From: Harmonia axyridis
Taxonomy: Eukaryota; Arthropoda; Insecta; Coleoptera; Coccinellidae
Length of the DNA stretch: 64,000 nucleotides
NCBI RefSeq assembly: GCF_914767665.1
Contig: NC_059504.1
Location: 7,690,501-7,754,500 of the forward strand
Direction: 5' to 3'
A program made the position numbers and the translations under genes. A model generated the notes under the pieces. It searched no databases and was not told the DNA's origin. It was given only the letters and a program-made list of their open reading frames with translations. Shown one piece after another: positions 34,521-46,033 of this stretch. How positions within the stretch are numbered: the first letter of the stretch is position 1; each line of letters starts with the position of its first letter.

Positions 34521-35488
34521 TAAGTCGAGTATTGAATTGGAAACTTATCTACCAAATTTGAAAAAAATTCAGTTTTGTCACGAACCCAAAAATGTTTTAC
34601 CTTGATAACAAAGAAATTCAGAACCAATAAATGTAGAATATCTAGATTCTAGAATCAATCCTATTTGCCTTAATTTCCCAATGAATTCCAAAAATTCTAA
34701 GTTTCAAAACTAAAATATTTGTGAACCCCTATAACTTTTCACCCTCAGATAGATCTTCGATAGCCTGCTCCTCTGCATTGAACTTGCCCTTTCATCCCTT
34801 TAGGGATCGAGTTCGAGATTTACAGATACTGCAACTAGAAGTTTATCGAGAATAAAGGAACAATGAACTTCTGACCTCAACCTTACATAGGAATAGGACC
34901 TTAGTAAAATAAATGTATTTAAGAGTGAATATTTCCTCTTTCAGTTTAAGATACATTTTTCATAATATTTCGTGAAACAATGAAGTCACTATTTATAATG
35001 TACCTAATAATTCTAGAAAATGATTCTACTAAGTTTATGCACCAAATTCGAGTTCCAAAATATTCAATCCTAATTTTGATAACAAGCATAAAACTCTAAA
35101 GATTTCAAACATAGTCTTCCTCGAAGATTTCTTCTTGCTGTTGGCTGTAATGTTTGTGCGTGAAGCCCTTAGCCCAGGGGTAAGAAGGTGGAGAGTCGCA
35201 ATTTTTCTCGCATCCTACGTGATTGGAATGCCAGCAGTTCAAAGTGTTTTGTTTTGTTGTACGATCGCTTCCTCCTCTCTTTCATCTGGACCACATCTAC
35301 AGCGAAGTTCCGCATTATGAACCAGTGGAAATTAGAAAGCATATATTTTTTCAGAAGTCGTGCGCTTGAAGGGTATATTCAGAGCTGACGTATAAGAATT
35401 GAAGGATTATTATTCCATTCAGTTTTCGTATACATTTGTACATTTTGTTTTTTTCGAAATTTTGATGAAAACAAATTCATCTGGATGT
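34521..35488. other. no recognisable feature
   Basis: AT-rich spacer without recognised frames or repeats. Confidence 0.4.
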
Positions 35489-36731
35489 ATGGTGTACATG
35501 TTATGGCTGTAGCAGTAAGTGATGGTCGAAATAAATAGATCGTAGATGTCATACTATAAGCAAAGGTATTTGTAAACATAACGCTGTCGAAATGTAAGTC
35601 GATTTGTGTCTGCATCATAAAGTAATTCTCGACATGTCAGCTTACGAGCCCAATTCTCGTCATTTGCGGGAGGTTTTAATTTTCTGCTTTAATATGAAGA
35701 AATCTGCAGCAGAGGCTCACTGAATGCTCTCAAATACCTATGGTGAGGCCGTTTTCAGTGAAAGAACATGCCGAGAGTGGTTTGTTTCAACGCTTCAAGA
35801 ACGGTGATTTTGACGTTGAAGACCACCATGGCATGGCGGTGGAAAAGAGGTTTTGGAAGATGCATAATTGGAGGCATTGCTTGATCAAGGCTCGTGTCAA
35901 ACGCAACAAGAATTGGCAGGATCATTGGGAGTGACTCAACCAGCTATTTCAAAACGCCTGAATGTAATGGGAATGATTAAGAAATAAGTGAATTGATGGT
36001 TGCCGTACGAGTTGAAACCGAAAGATGTTGAACGGCGTTTGTTTCCTTGTGAACAGCTGCTTGCAGGGCAAAGAAGGAAGGGATTTTTGAACCAAATTGT
36101 GAGTGGAGACGAATAATGGGTTCATTACGATAATCCCAAGGGCAGAAAATCATGGGGATATCCCGGCCATGCTTCCAGGTCGACGACCAAACCGAATACT
36201 CACAGTTCGAAGGTCATTCTCAGTATTTGGTGGGACAAGTATGGAGTAGTTTATTATGAGTTGTAAAACAATCACAGGCGATCGTTATCAAACGCAAATA
36301 ATTCGTTTCAGCCGAGTATGAAAGAGAAACGGCCGCAATACAACGAAAGAGATGACAATGCTAGTGATTTTACAGAATGACAATGTCGTTGTGAAAGAGG
36401 TCAAGACATACTTGGAAACGTTGAAATTGGAAGTCCTACTCCACCCGCCGTATTCTTCAGACGTTGCTCCTTCGGACTATCATTTGTTTCGATCAATGGC
36501 AAACGGCTTGGCTGACCAGCATTTCCGGTCTTATAAAGAAGTAAAAATGTGATCGATTCGTGGATCGCTTCAAAATATGACCAGTTTTTTCAACGCGGGA
36601 TTCATATCACCAGAAAAATAGGAGAAAGTAGTGGCCAGCGATGGACAATACTTTGAATCATTATTATAAAACCAGTTTTCTACATTGAAACCTCGAATTT
36701 CTGAAAAAAACGACGCAAGCAAAGTTGTCTA
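35489..36731 (+). mobile_element. mariner family B, copy 6, nearly full length, broken
   Basis: Keeps GGTGTACA of the left end (the next bases of the terminal repeat are lost) and GACGCAAGCAAAGTTG of the right end. Pieces in order: FCFNMKKSAAEAH, ERTCREW (35761 on), FKNGDFDVEDHHG, WQDHWE, ELKPKDVERRLF, NPKGRKSWGYPGHAS, VVYYEL, LHPPYSSDVAPSDYHLF and RSYKEVK. Many frameshifts and stops. Full-length structure of a mauritiana mariner of about 1.25 kb. Confidence 0.83.
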
Positions 36732-36954
36732 TGTAATTCAAAAATATTTGATGATTATAAAAAAAAACATTCGAAAACGAAAAAATTTTGAGACATTGTG
36801 ATATACTCTGACGTAGTATGAGTCTTCGACGTCGAAGTCCCTGAAAATCAAACCACATCTAGCACCCCAATTTTCTGAATCAGAAAAAGACACTCTCACT
36901 TTCCCGAAAGTTGGTTATGCCCTTCTGATTCAATTTATCAATCCTCCCATATTT

Positions 36955-37130
36955 ATTTGACCGAGGTGGCCAGTGCAGTCAGGAGCACTAGGCCATACAC
37001 GACAGCGTAGGGTATGATTTACTACCAAATAGGGGAGGAAAATTCATTCCGCCGGCTTTTACTCTGATTTGGTCACGTCCACGTGACTTAGCGTTTCGTC
37101 CTGATGTTAGGATAAATCGCTAAAGGATCA
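36955..37130 (+). repeat. tRNA-headed SINE-like relic with hairpin
   Basis: An A-box-like TGGCCAGTGCAGTCAGGAGC near 36966 and a decayed B-box-like GGGTATGATTTACTACC near 37011 suggest a tRNA-derived head. Downstream, 37088-37125 folds into TTAGCG/CGCTAA with an inner TCCT/AGGA hairpin. On the minus strand this hairpin contains GGACGAAACGC, as in the hammerhead at 49956. Interpretation uncertain. Confidence 0.35.
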
Positions 37131-37680
37131 CTTTCCTTAAAGACGTCAATCTTGCTATTGATCCCGGTCATGATAACATCCCCAGATACATTTTTAAATC
37201 GAGATCTGTGGTTCGAAACAAAACATATTACTTTCATTTATAGTCATTGTTACTTTTTTGGTTTAGTTATTGAGTTTGCAACTCTTTTGTTCCACTTGTT
37301 TACTTCCTGCTTTGTTTTATTTACAGAAATTGCCTCGTTTCACATTGTGAACAAGTTGTTTACAAGGGTTGATGCTTTGTTGTACAAATGATAGTAGTTA
37401 TATTTCCCTCTGATAACTTCATTAATTTCAGAGTAACAAATCAATATTTTTCATTAAATGTATTGAAAGTATACAGATTTCTTAGCTTGTCGTGTATTTG
37501 TTCCTCACCAAGAATGAATGTGTCGATGCTTGCTTAGTGCAGCTTGTACAGACAATATCTTGGTGTTTTTATCTACCATTATACCGAAAATAAGAAGCTG
37601 CTTCAGTTTCTGTTTAATTCTCCATATATTATTGGCCATATTTTACATTTTTACTGCCTGAAAAAATAGTACTTTTACAG
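37131..37680. other. no recognisable feature
   Basis: The 79-codon frame 37152-37391 is hydrophobic (Phe, Leu, Cys) but lacks context. Nothing else was seen. Confidence 0.35.
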
Positions 37681-38105
37681 TTCGTGTGGCACAAGAGTGG
37701 TTCAAGCGATTTCGTTCTGGTGTAGTAGATGTAAATGATGCATCATGTTCTGGCTGGCTTGTTGTCAACAAAACCGTGGTGAATATCGAGACCATCATGT
37801 TAGCAGTCGTATCATCACCTAGGAGCTAATGATCATTCTCAAAACCGTTTTGAACCACTTGCAGAAGGCCAGGAAGGTGTTGCTCTTTGTTTGGGAGAGA
37901 TTCGCAGGGAATACTTTACTATAAGCTGCTCCCCTATAGTGAATTGATCAATTCTGTGAACAACTCAACTGTTTGAAGCTGAAGATTGTACAGAAGCGGC
38001 TAGTATTGGTGAATATGAGAGGAATCGTATTTCCTTAGGACAGCGCCAGGACAAAAAAGGCCTTATGAAGTTGGATTCTTGTTGGATACAAGTTTTCGAA
38101 AAGAT
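37681..38105 (+). mobile_element. mellifera/cecropia-like mariner fragment
   Basis: Reads VRVAQEWFKRFRSGVVDVND, then in another frame a KTVLNHLQKA-like block, then YYKLLPYSELINS and NMRGIVF. The order fits a third mariner subfamily, distinct from B and C. Stops throughout; no ends found. Confidence 0.6.
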
Positions 38106-38229
38106 TGGCACATATTTGACTCAAATTGGTAAATTCAAGCATTTTTTATGAATCATTGAAATAAAGAGAAAAATTCGAATTAATAATCCAAATTCTTAAG
38201 TACGTATTATTTGTTACAGGTATTCACTT

Positions 38230-38720
38230 GTGTCGTTGGACTAATGCTTCAATTGAAAAAACCTTAGAATTGTATTTTAGACTTGCAAGGATTTCATTGC
38301 ACCGAGAGCTAATGGTCTATATTGGGCTCCCCATCAGATCTGGATTCGCCATAGCTTCAATGAAGTTATTTCTTCACTTCTTCAAGTCTCTAGTCCAGAG
38401 AATTTTTTGCGTTGGGTTGTGATCGTCAGGGATTCCGTCACCAGGTAATCCAGATTTTTTTCATCATCCCCTCAGAATCTGCACTCATCGTTTTCTGCCA
38501 GACTTATTCTCATGAGGTGTTTCCTCAGGTATCAATGACCTAAAAGAATCGAGAGAGGAGGTGTAGCATATTCTTGCTAAGATCCAGAAACTTCTTAGAT
38601 CTTGCATTATCAAAGTTTTGAAGAAACTCTTTGGACCTTACCTAACCTAACCCTGGAAGATTATGCCTGTTGGTTTAGACTTTTTCAATGAACCTACCTC
38701 AGAGAAGGTTTGGTACGAAG
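38230..38720 (-). mobile_element. non-LTR retrotransposon tail, copy of 7560-8060
   Basis: The minus strand carries RKHLMRISLAENDECRF followed by a DDEKNL..LV block, parallel to the Cys/His tail at 7560-8060; nucleotide identity is visible in ATGAGGTGTTTCCT. Decayed. Confidence 0.6.
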
Positions 38721-39968
38721 ATAATGGGGAATTGAGTATGACTTTTGAAATTTTTTTCAATTCACATAGAAGAACACTTGGGGATATTCCAATTTCACTA
38801 TGCATTTGTTGTTAATTTCTCTTAGAATATTTTCAAATGTCGCTGTATGGAATTCAATAGGAATGCTAGTTCATATTAATTCCACTGCTCTGATTACTTT
38901 GAATTTTTCTATTGATAAATTAATGGCTTTTGTAACAGCACCAAATATCATCTAGATAACCTAACTATGGAAGAATGTTAGAATGATAAGTTTAGTTTGA
39001 ATACAGAGTAGTATATATCTGCACCCTTCTTCTTATTACAGTTCTCAAGAGGTGGATTTCAGGATATAACAAACTACACTTCTCATCCTAAATTTTCGGG
39101 TTCACATTCACAAAACACCTTGTCCAGCAGTAACAACCAGTAATCATTACATTACTGGCATGAATCTACGTGATACCATATTATTTATGCTTATCTTCGC
39201 ATTTCTACTAACGAAAGAAGCCTAGAGTCTACATCACTCCTACAAGCGTTAGAAACTCGAAGCTTGAAAAACGAGAATATCGATTTTATTTCCGTATGCG
39301 ATTTCCACCGCATCAAAATCCGTCATAAAAGGGATTATATCCTTTTAGCCCTTTTATGGACTACGGAGAAGTTGACGTAACCTGCAGATCGCAAAACCCG
39401 CAACAATCTCAACCCAACTCTCTGAGGGGTTGTTTACCAACACCGTGCCACAGAGTGTATCGAAGGTTTGCTTGCCTAATTCGAAATTTTGAATTATAAC
39501 ACTCTATCGACAGAGGTGCCATAAAGGTTGGTTCCTCCTGTGACGTGGGGGTAGGTATCGATGTGGGAATGCAGATGGGGATGTTCTTCGATTATTAAAA
39601 GGGTTGTAAAACAATAAAGTCCCGGTTGACACGAGATGAAAAACCGGGAAAATTCCCTGCGAATATTCATGTGAAAAATGTTTTAGGTGTGGTCGTGCAG
39701 AAAGATTACAGTTGTAGGATGAGGGTTTTATGTTTTTTGACTCTGTGAATTTAAGGGGTTAGTGGAAATATAAGGATTTTATCGTTAACGAATATGTGCT
39801 TTTGGTGAAATCATTATATTGGGATTAAATAATAGTTTTGAGGAACTCATTAAAAAAAATTTACTACCCCTTTGCCAAAATTCAAAAGGCATAATTTTTA
39901 ATTTAATTTTTGAGCGCTTGTTGCCTGAACCAATCGCTCTATCATTTCGTCTGAATGTCTAGTATAAC
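38721..39968. other. no recognisable feature
   Basis: 1.25 kb. The part 39280-39480 is more GC-balanced and non-repetitive within the window, which might mark conserved non-coding DNA. No gene seen. Confidence 0.3.
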
Positions 39969-39970
39969 TA

Positions 39971-41029
39971 CACTGACAAAGAAACTGCAATACTCACAAA
40001 GAGCTGTTTAAATTTAAAATTTATTTTGGTAAAACATAGATAGTATAGCATGGAGTAAATGATTGAATTTGGAAAAAAAATCGTGAAGGTTCTTTCATGT
40101 AAACTATTTTTGTTGCTTAAATATTGTAGTCGTTTTTTACAAGTTCTTTAAATTTTACAACAAACCAGCTGTTCGAGGAGATCCAAAGTCGATGTTTAGT
40201 TGTTGTTGAAATGCCTAGAGCACGTGTACGCGGAATTTATCGCCAGCTAAGTGAATTTGAAAGTGGCCGAATTATTGGTTTACGGGAGGCGTGGTTGTCA
40301 TTTCGATAAATCGCTAAGCGTACGAACAGAAATTCAACTACAGTTATGAGATGTTGTCAAGCATGGTTTGATAATGCCCAAAATCGATGAAGAGTAGGCA
40401 CTGGAAATCGAAGGGGCACAAATGAAGTTCAAGATCGACGCTTAAGACTTATGGCCATTTGAGACCGATTTGCGACAACTCGATCTTTGACTGATTAGTG
40501 GTTGGGAGAACAAGGTCATCCTGTAACTGTCCGGCGAACGGTTTGCCAACGGATAAGGAATTTTGGACTGCAGCATTATCGACCCCATCTTGTGTTACCT
40601 CTGATGGTTGAGCATCGACAGCAACGATTAGAGTGAAGCAGAGATCGTCTAAATTGGAATGTGGAATGGCATCAAGTCATCTTTTCTGATGAATCTCGGT
40701 TCACCTTGGGTGCACACGATGGCCTAAGAAGGGTTAGACGACGTCGGGGAGAAAGACGTGAACCTCAGTTTGATGTTGGGCTTTATGTACACCAGAGAGT
40801 AGGCGTTATTGCATGGGGTGCTATTGCAGATGCAAGTAGGTCACCTTTAGTTTTTATTCGAGGTAACATGACAGCGCTGCGTTAACTTCAAGAAATAGTG
40901 GAGTCATATGTTCTCCCTCACCTCAACCGGCGCGAGAATCCAATATTTTAGCAAGATAATGCCCGACCTCATGTTGCCAGAGTTAGCTTAAACTTCTTTG
41001 AAGCGATCCATAATCCTCTTGTAGAACGC
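39971..41029 (+). mobile_element. Tc1-like family D, copy 2, 3'-truncated
   Basis: Starts CACTGACAAAGAAACTGC after TA (39969-39970). It contains the same transposase as 19529 with stops: MPRARVRGIYRQLSEFE, then a clean block 40661-40885 (MEWHQVIFSDESRFTLGAHD, RRVRRRRGERREPQFDV, RGNMTAL), then QDNARPHVARVSLNFFEA with the second Asp. It ends before the third catalytic residue, abutting a LINE tail. Confidence 0.85.
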
Positions 41030-41230
41030 TCCTAGTCCTGCTCAGGCAAAGATATTTTATGTGCTTTCACCGACCTATACCAGAAAGCTCTTGAAGCTGG
41101 CACAAGCTGAGCTTCGGGAAATAAAAGGACTGCTGATAGGCCACTGTCTGGTGCAAATATCTTTTGTGCCACATGAGTGGGTAAGTCAGCAGATGATATT
41201 TGAAGGCTTCTTAGAACGGACGTAGAATAG
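41030..41230 (+). mobile_element. non-LTR retrotransposon fragment
   Basis: Reads KLAQAELREIKGLLIGHC, the '..L+.+.GL+TGHC' block found just before the Cys/His tail in R1/jockey-type ORF2 proteins. Joined directly to the truncated Tc1 element, like the arrangement at 20196. Confidence 0.5.
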
Positions 41231-41232
41231 TT

Positions 41233-41363
41233 ATTTATAATACAAGTGCAGAAGGCATTGATATTCTTCCACGAGTTCAAAATTCAAAAACGAGCCACGA
41301 AGTGGCGAGTTTTGGAATGAACGAGTGGTAGAATGAGCCTTCTGTACGAGTATTATACATTAT
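41233..41363. repeat. imperfect palindrome
   Basis: Centre GCCAC GAA GTGGC at 41294-41306. The outer arms TATAATAC..GCAGAAGGC and GCCTTCTGTACGAGTATTATA are complementary with small indels. About 130 bp in total; could fold into one long hairpin. Confidence 0.6.
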
Positions 41364-41449
41364 TTTCTCTGATTCATTGCATTTTCATTGAAATTAATGA
41401 AATATTTCCATAAATGTAATTTAGTGCTTTTTGCATTGAAAAATGTTGG

Positions 41450-41863
41450 TTGGCAGAACTGATTTCTTTAAGGCAAATTGATGAATTGACAGATAAAGCC
41501 GTGGCGGAAAGTTCGGAGTACCAACATAGAATACTAAAATATAACCATGAAAACTGTGCGTTTCTGATATATTCTCGCACGATTTTGTTCTACAAGATGT
41601 GGAAGAATGAACGGAATAACCACAGAATTAGAGAAAGATCTGAACACAATGTCTGCAAATGTCCGGGGTTAACTAGACTAAGAACCACTCACATGGGAAA
41701 GTCAGTCTTGAATAGTAACGAAGTAACAGCCAACAGCTCATTGCTCCTTTGGAGACCACATATATCTATATATAGTTATCTGATCTTCAGGGTAGCTGGA
41801 GAGGTTCTGACTTCATATAGTGCTTTCTCATTTTTTTCAATTATTTTCTCGTTGCTTGCCTAA
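41450..41863 (+). other. unrecognised 137-codon open frame
   Basis: Begins MAELISLRQIDELTDKAVAE and ends in a hydrophobic stretch. The first 70 residues are charged and protein-like. No domain, splice context or neighbour supports it. Possibly part of the unknown repeat that starts with the palindrome. Confidence 0.2.
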
Positions 41864-42380
41864 AACATCGAAGAAATTCATCGAAGACAGGAAGTTATGA
41901 AAGCTTCAATATCTCACTGTAATTAGTACCGTCTAAAGTAGGCGTTGTCTGAATCATTAGAATGGTATTTCACAATGATCGCCGGTAGTTCGTTAAAAGC
42001 TCAAAACACAGATCGAACAACTCAAGCGGGCATTGTTATTCATAGCTGATTTACCGGTTTGATCTTAATTAAAATATGTTCGTCTTCAATACGGTAGTCT
42101 ATATTATTAATAATAATCAATACATAATTGGTTTCACTATCGTACGAATTCATTGATTGTGGGACGTTCAATCGTAAAAAGTATTCGAACATGTGTTCTG
42201 CGCTCTTTGATTTATGGTACAGGATGAAAAATAGATGGGAACCGCCCTAGTTCGTTAATCCGATTGAAAATGCCGACATCGGATTGGAATTTGAATTTTT
42301 ACCCGTTCTTGGTTCGATGAATTGGACCTAGATGGCAGGGTTCACACCGAGTTATCTGAAAAAGTAATTTTCAAATAATA
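41864..42380. other. no recognisable feature
   Basis: AT-rich spacer before mariner C1. Confidence 0.4.
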
Positions 42381-42382
42381 TA

Positions 42383-43674
42383 ACAGACCAATTGAAAAGT
42401 CCCCGGTCTACCACAGTAAAACACATTTTTTGGCAAAATTCGATTTTATTATTCAACATAGCTGCCTTCGAGAGCGATACAGCGATTATAGCGATCTTCC
42501 AACTTTTCGGTACCATTTTTGTAGTACGATTTGTCTTTCGTTTCAAAATAGGCCTCAGTTTCAGCGATTACTTCTTCATTGGCGCTAAATTTGTTTCCAG
42601 CGAGCATTCTTTTGAGGTCTGAGAACAGGAAAAAGTCGCTGGGGGCTAGATCTGGCGAATACGGTGGATGCAGAAGCAATTCGAAGCCCAATTCATGCAA
42701 TTTTGCCATTACTTTCATTGATTCGTGACACGGCGCATTGTCTTGATGAAAAACCCTTCTTTTTTTCAAATGGGGCTCTTTTTCAACGGTTTCATCCTTT
42801 AAACGATCCAATAACGCTAAATAATAATCGCTGTTGATGGTCTGGCCCTTTTGGAGATAATCAATGAATATTATACCTTGAACATCCCAGAATACTGATG
42901 CCATGACCTTGCGAGCTGACTGTTGTGTTTTTCCTAGCTTTGGATTCGGTTCATCGTGTGCAGTCCACTCAGCTGACTATCGATTGGACTACGGAGTGAA
43001 ATGATGGAGCCATGTTTCATCCATTGTCACATATCGACGCAAAAATTCAAGTTTATTGCACTTAAACAGCTTCAAACACTGCTCAGAATCATTAACACGT
43101 TGTTGCTTTTGATCGATTGGGAGCTAGCGTGGCACCCATTTTGCACACTTGCAGCTTTCTCATGTACAAATATTCGTGAAAGATATGATGTACATGTTCA
43201 GATGATATCTTCACAATGTCTGCTATCTCGATCAACTTCACCTTACGGTCATTCAAAATTATTTTGTGAACTTTTTTGATTTCTTCGTCGGTGATAGTCT
43301 CTTTTGGGCGTTCAGTACGTTCGCCGTCTTCGGTGCTCATTTCACCTCGTTTAAACTTAGCATACCAATCAATGATGGTTGATTTTCCTGGTGCAGACCC
43401 CGGAAACTCTCCATCAGCCAAGATTTTGCTTCAACTGTATTTTTTCCCTTTGAAAAGCAATATTTTACAGCACACGAAATTCCTTTTTTTCCATCTTTTT
43501 TCGAATAACAGAAGTAGCTACATTCACAATGCAATATCTCACAAACTAATGGTCGGACTGCTGTCAAATTTTGAAAAGTATTGTTTTGAAGGTTGGTACT
43601 AACTTAAAATCATATGGATTTAATACTAGCATCGCCATTTCTGCATCAGACAGGGGACGTTTCAATTGGCCTAA
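42383..43674 (-). mobile_element. irritans-type mariner, family C, copy 1, full length, broken
   Basis: 1,292 bp with TA on both sides (42381-42382, 43675-43676) and ends CCAATTGAAAAGTCCCCGGT / complement of GGGACGTTTCAATTGGCC. Minus-strand frames: 43337-43567 (SKGKNTVEAKSWL), 43092-43421 (STIIDWYAKFKRGEMSTEDG, KLIEIADIVKISSEHVHHI) and 42449-42904 (VFWDVQGIIFIDYLQKGQTI, VFHQDNAPCHESM, PPYSPDLAPSDFFLFSDLKR). Second and third Asp have the DD34D spacing. The first-Asp region between the two main frames is missing or frameshifted. Confidence 0.9.
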
Positions 43675-43689
43675 TATATAGGTTGCATT

Positions 43690-43887
43690 CAGTGGCGTAC
43701 CCAAGGAAGGGATAAGGGGGATATATCCCCCCACAGGAGGTATATCCATTATATTTAACAACCTTGTTTATCACTATCTTATTATGAGTAAGCAAACTTC
43801 TTTGGAAAACTTCTTCAAAGGGAGGAAAATTTGAAAATTTTTTTCTTTAGCCCCCTCCCCCAAGGCTTATGTCTGGGTACGCCACTG
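43690..43887 (+). mobile_element. hAT MITE with retained transposase start
   Basis: 198 bp with 14-bp ends CAGTGGCGTACCCA and their complement. The flanks GTTGCATT (43682-43689) and GTTGGATT (43888-43895) match at 7 of 8. It retains MSKQTSLENFFKGRKI then a stop, the start of a ZMYM/DUF4371-type hAT transposase. A different hAT lineage from family A. Confidence 0.82.
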
Positions 43888-43895
43888 GTTGGATT

Positions 43896-44669
43896 ATTAT
43901 TTATTTATAAATTGTTATACAATTTGATAGTTGGATAACGAACTACAGAAATAAAAAAAAAGTGAACGCTATGTTTGCCCTGAAAGTGTCAAACGGGAAT
44001 TGAAATAATAAACAAATGAAAAATCACCTCACAATCACGACCTGGTTATAATTAGTTCGACTACCTGGTGCAATAAAAAAACTTCATGCGGCCATAAACG
44101 TTAAAAAAATGTGGATTTCTTTCCTTCTATTAATACCACTGCTAATAATTAAAGGAACTTGGCGGATCCCATTAATTCACACAATTAATCAATAGAAAAC
44201 ACGTAGGTATAAATAAATTGATTGCAATTAATTGGAGTAAAATAGTTTATTACGTTATATACGCAATTTATTTAGTCACTCATGAGGTAGCTAGTAAATA
44301 TCTCTGGGAGTTGTGATAGTATCACCTTGCACCTGACAGGGCCCCATGGGGTACCTACGTGGATTACGTGAGTGTGCGGAATTTATTCTCTTAATACTAT
44401 TCAATTTCTCTAGTAATAAAGCTGCAGTCATAAGGCGATCGTCACTATACATATGCTAAAACTCTGTGTTTAGGACAATTCTATTACCACAAGAGATGTC
44501 AGTAAAATACAACTATTGCTATTTAATATAGGTACGAATCATTTCTGTTGAGGATCTGAGTCAATTATTATTTCAAAAATCTTAATCTAAATATGATACT
44601 CTTATTCACTCAACATTATTGCTGAAAGATCTTTTTTTGGGCTACTCTGGATAAAATGGACAGCTGTAA
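43896..44669. other. no recognisable feature
   Basis: AT-rich, no frames longer than chance. Confidence 0.4.
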
Positions 44670-44671
44670 TA

Positions 44672-45650
44672 ACGGGTGTTTTTTTTCGAGTTATATAACT
44701 TTAAGTTGGCATTTCTGTTCAAGGTGGCGCCCGATTCAACAGCTGTCAAGTGATTTATTCTCAGTTTGGTTTGGCAATTCATCATGAATAGACTCGCGCC
44801 TGAACAACGTTTGCAAATAGTGCAATTTCATTTCGAAAATAATGGTTCTGTGCGGAATACGTATCGCGCACTACGTCCATTTTATTTTGTTTAGCGATGA
44901 AGCGCACTTCTGGTGTAATGACTACGTCAACCTACAAAACTGCCTCATTTGGAGTGAAGCTAATCCTCAAGTGTATGTCGAAACACCGTTACATTCAGAA
45001 AAACTGACTAATTGGTGCGCGTTATGGGCTGGTGGAACCATTCTTCTTCTTTAAGTGCCGTCTCCTCAACGGAGGTTGGCGACCATCCATTGGTCCATAC
45101 TTATTAAAAAACGATGATGGCCAGAACGTTACAGTCAATGGTGATTGGTATAGAGCCATGATTACTAACTTTTTCATTCCTGAATTGAACAACCATGATG
45201 TCCAGGAGCTGTGGTTCCAACAAGACAGCGCAACATGTCACACAGCTCGTGCCACAATCGATTCATTGAAAGACACGTTTGGTGACCGCCTAATTTCACG
45301 TTTTGGACCTGTGAATTGGCCTCCAAGATCTTGTGATATAACACCGCTAGACTACTTTCTGTGGGGCTATGTAAAGTCATTGGTCTATGCGGATAAGCCA
45401 TAAACCCTTGACCATTTGGAAGACAACATTCGCCGTGTTATTGCCGATATACGGCCACATATGTTGGAAAAAGTCATCGAAAATTGGACGTCCAGATTGG
45501 ACTACATCCGTGGCGGTCATATGTCAGAAATCATATTTAAAATGTAATGCCACAAGATTATCTTGCGGATAAATAAAATTCATGTCAATGGAATAATCAC
45601 TCGTTGTTTTATTGCAATTTAAAGTTCTATAGCTCTAAAAAAACACCCTT
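44672..45650 (+). mobile_element. Tc1/mariner family M, copy 5, carrying a tiny LINE insertion
   Basis: TA at 44670-44671 and 45651-45652. Frame 44842-45054 starts MVLCGIRIAHYVHFILFSDE. Frame 45032-45403 holds the second and third Asp blocks FQQDSATCHTA and RSCDITPLDYFLWGYVKSLV. The break between them is the 44-bp insertion at 45043. Same family deletion before the first Asp. Confidence 0.9.
45043..45086 (-). mobile_element. 44-bp 5'-truncated LINE insertion
   Basis: Flanked by CCATT on both sides (45038-45042, 45087-45091) and absent from all other family M copies. Its complement reads ATGGTCGCCAACCTCCG, then GACGGCACTTAAAGAAGAAG, matching in layout the ORF2 C-terminus and 3' tail of the LINE at 48917-49480 (RMVSNIR, then GGCACT..AAGAAGAAG). 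Confidence 0.75.
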
Positions 45651-45652
45651 TA

Positions 45653-46033
45653 CAACTCAATTTTAATAGTACTGAAAAGTAGTCAGACTGCACAATGAAT
45701 AAATGAGGTACAGACTCCGAAAAAATTTGGGGTTTCTGCTCAAGATCTTTCTTTTCCAATATTCGATGGTTCTGACGATTTGATCAGCTTAAATTCAACA
45801 TGGAACTTTGAATTTGTTATTTTCTAACAAAATCCAAAATTTCGATTGCCTCAGGTCCATGGTCATTTAGGTGATTTTTCCCATACTCGTCTCGATTTTT
45901 TTATTGTTCTGATTACACGATAAACATGAAATTATGCATGAGGCTTCAAATTGTTATTCTTCATTTCAATTTCAAGATTTCAATTCTCATCGTTCAGTAG
46001 ACCAGAAACGATCGAATTTCTGGCTATTGTCCT
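45653..46033. other. no recognisable feature
   Basis: AT-rich spacer between a mariner and a hAT element. Confidence 0.4.

Noticed and set aside
38630..38660. CCTAACCTAACC resembling the insect telomere repeat
   Set aside because: Only two and a half units; a similar AACCTAAC string at 7190 is also short. Chance in AT-rich DNA.
41374..41580. 68-codon minus-strand frame
   Set aside because: Overlaps a longer plus-strand frame; neither has a recognisable domain.
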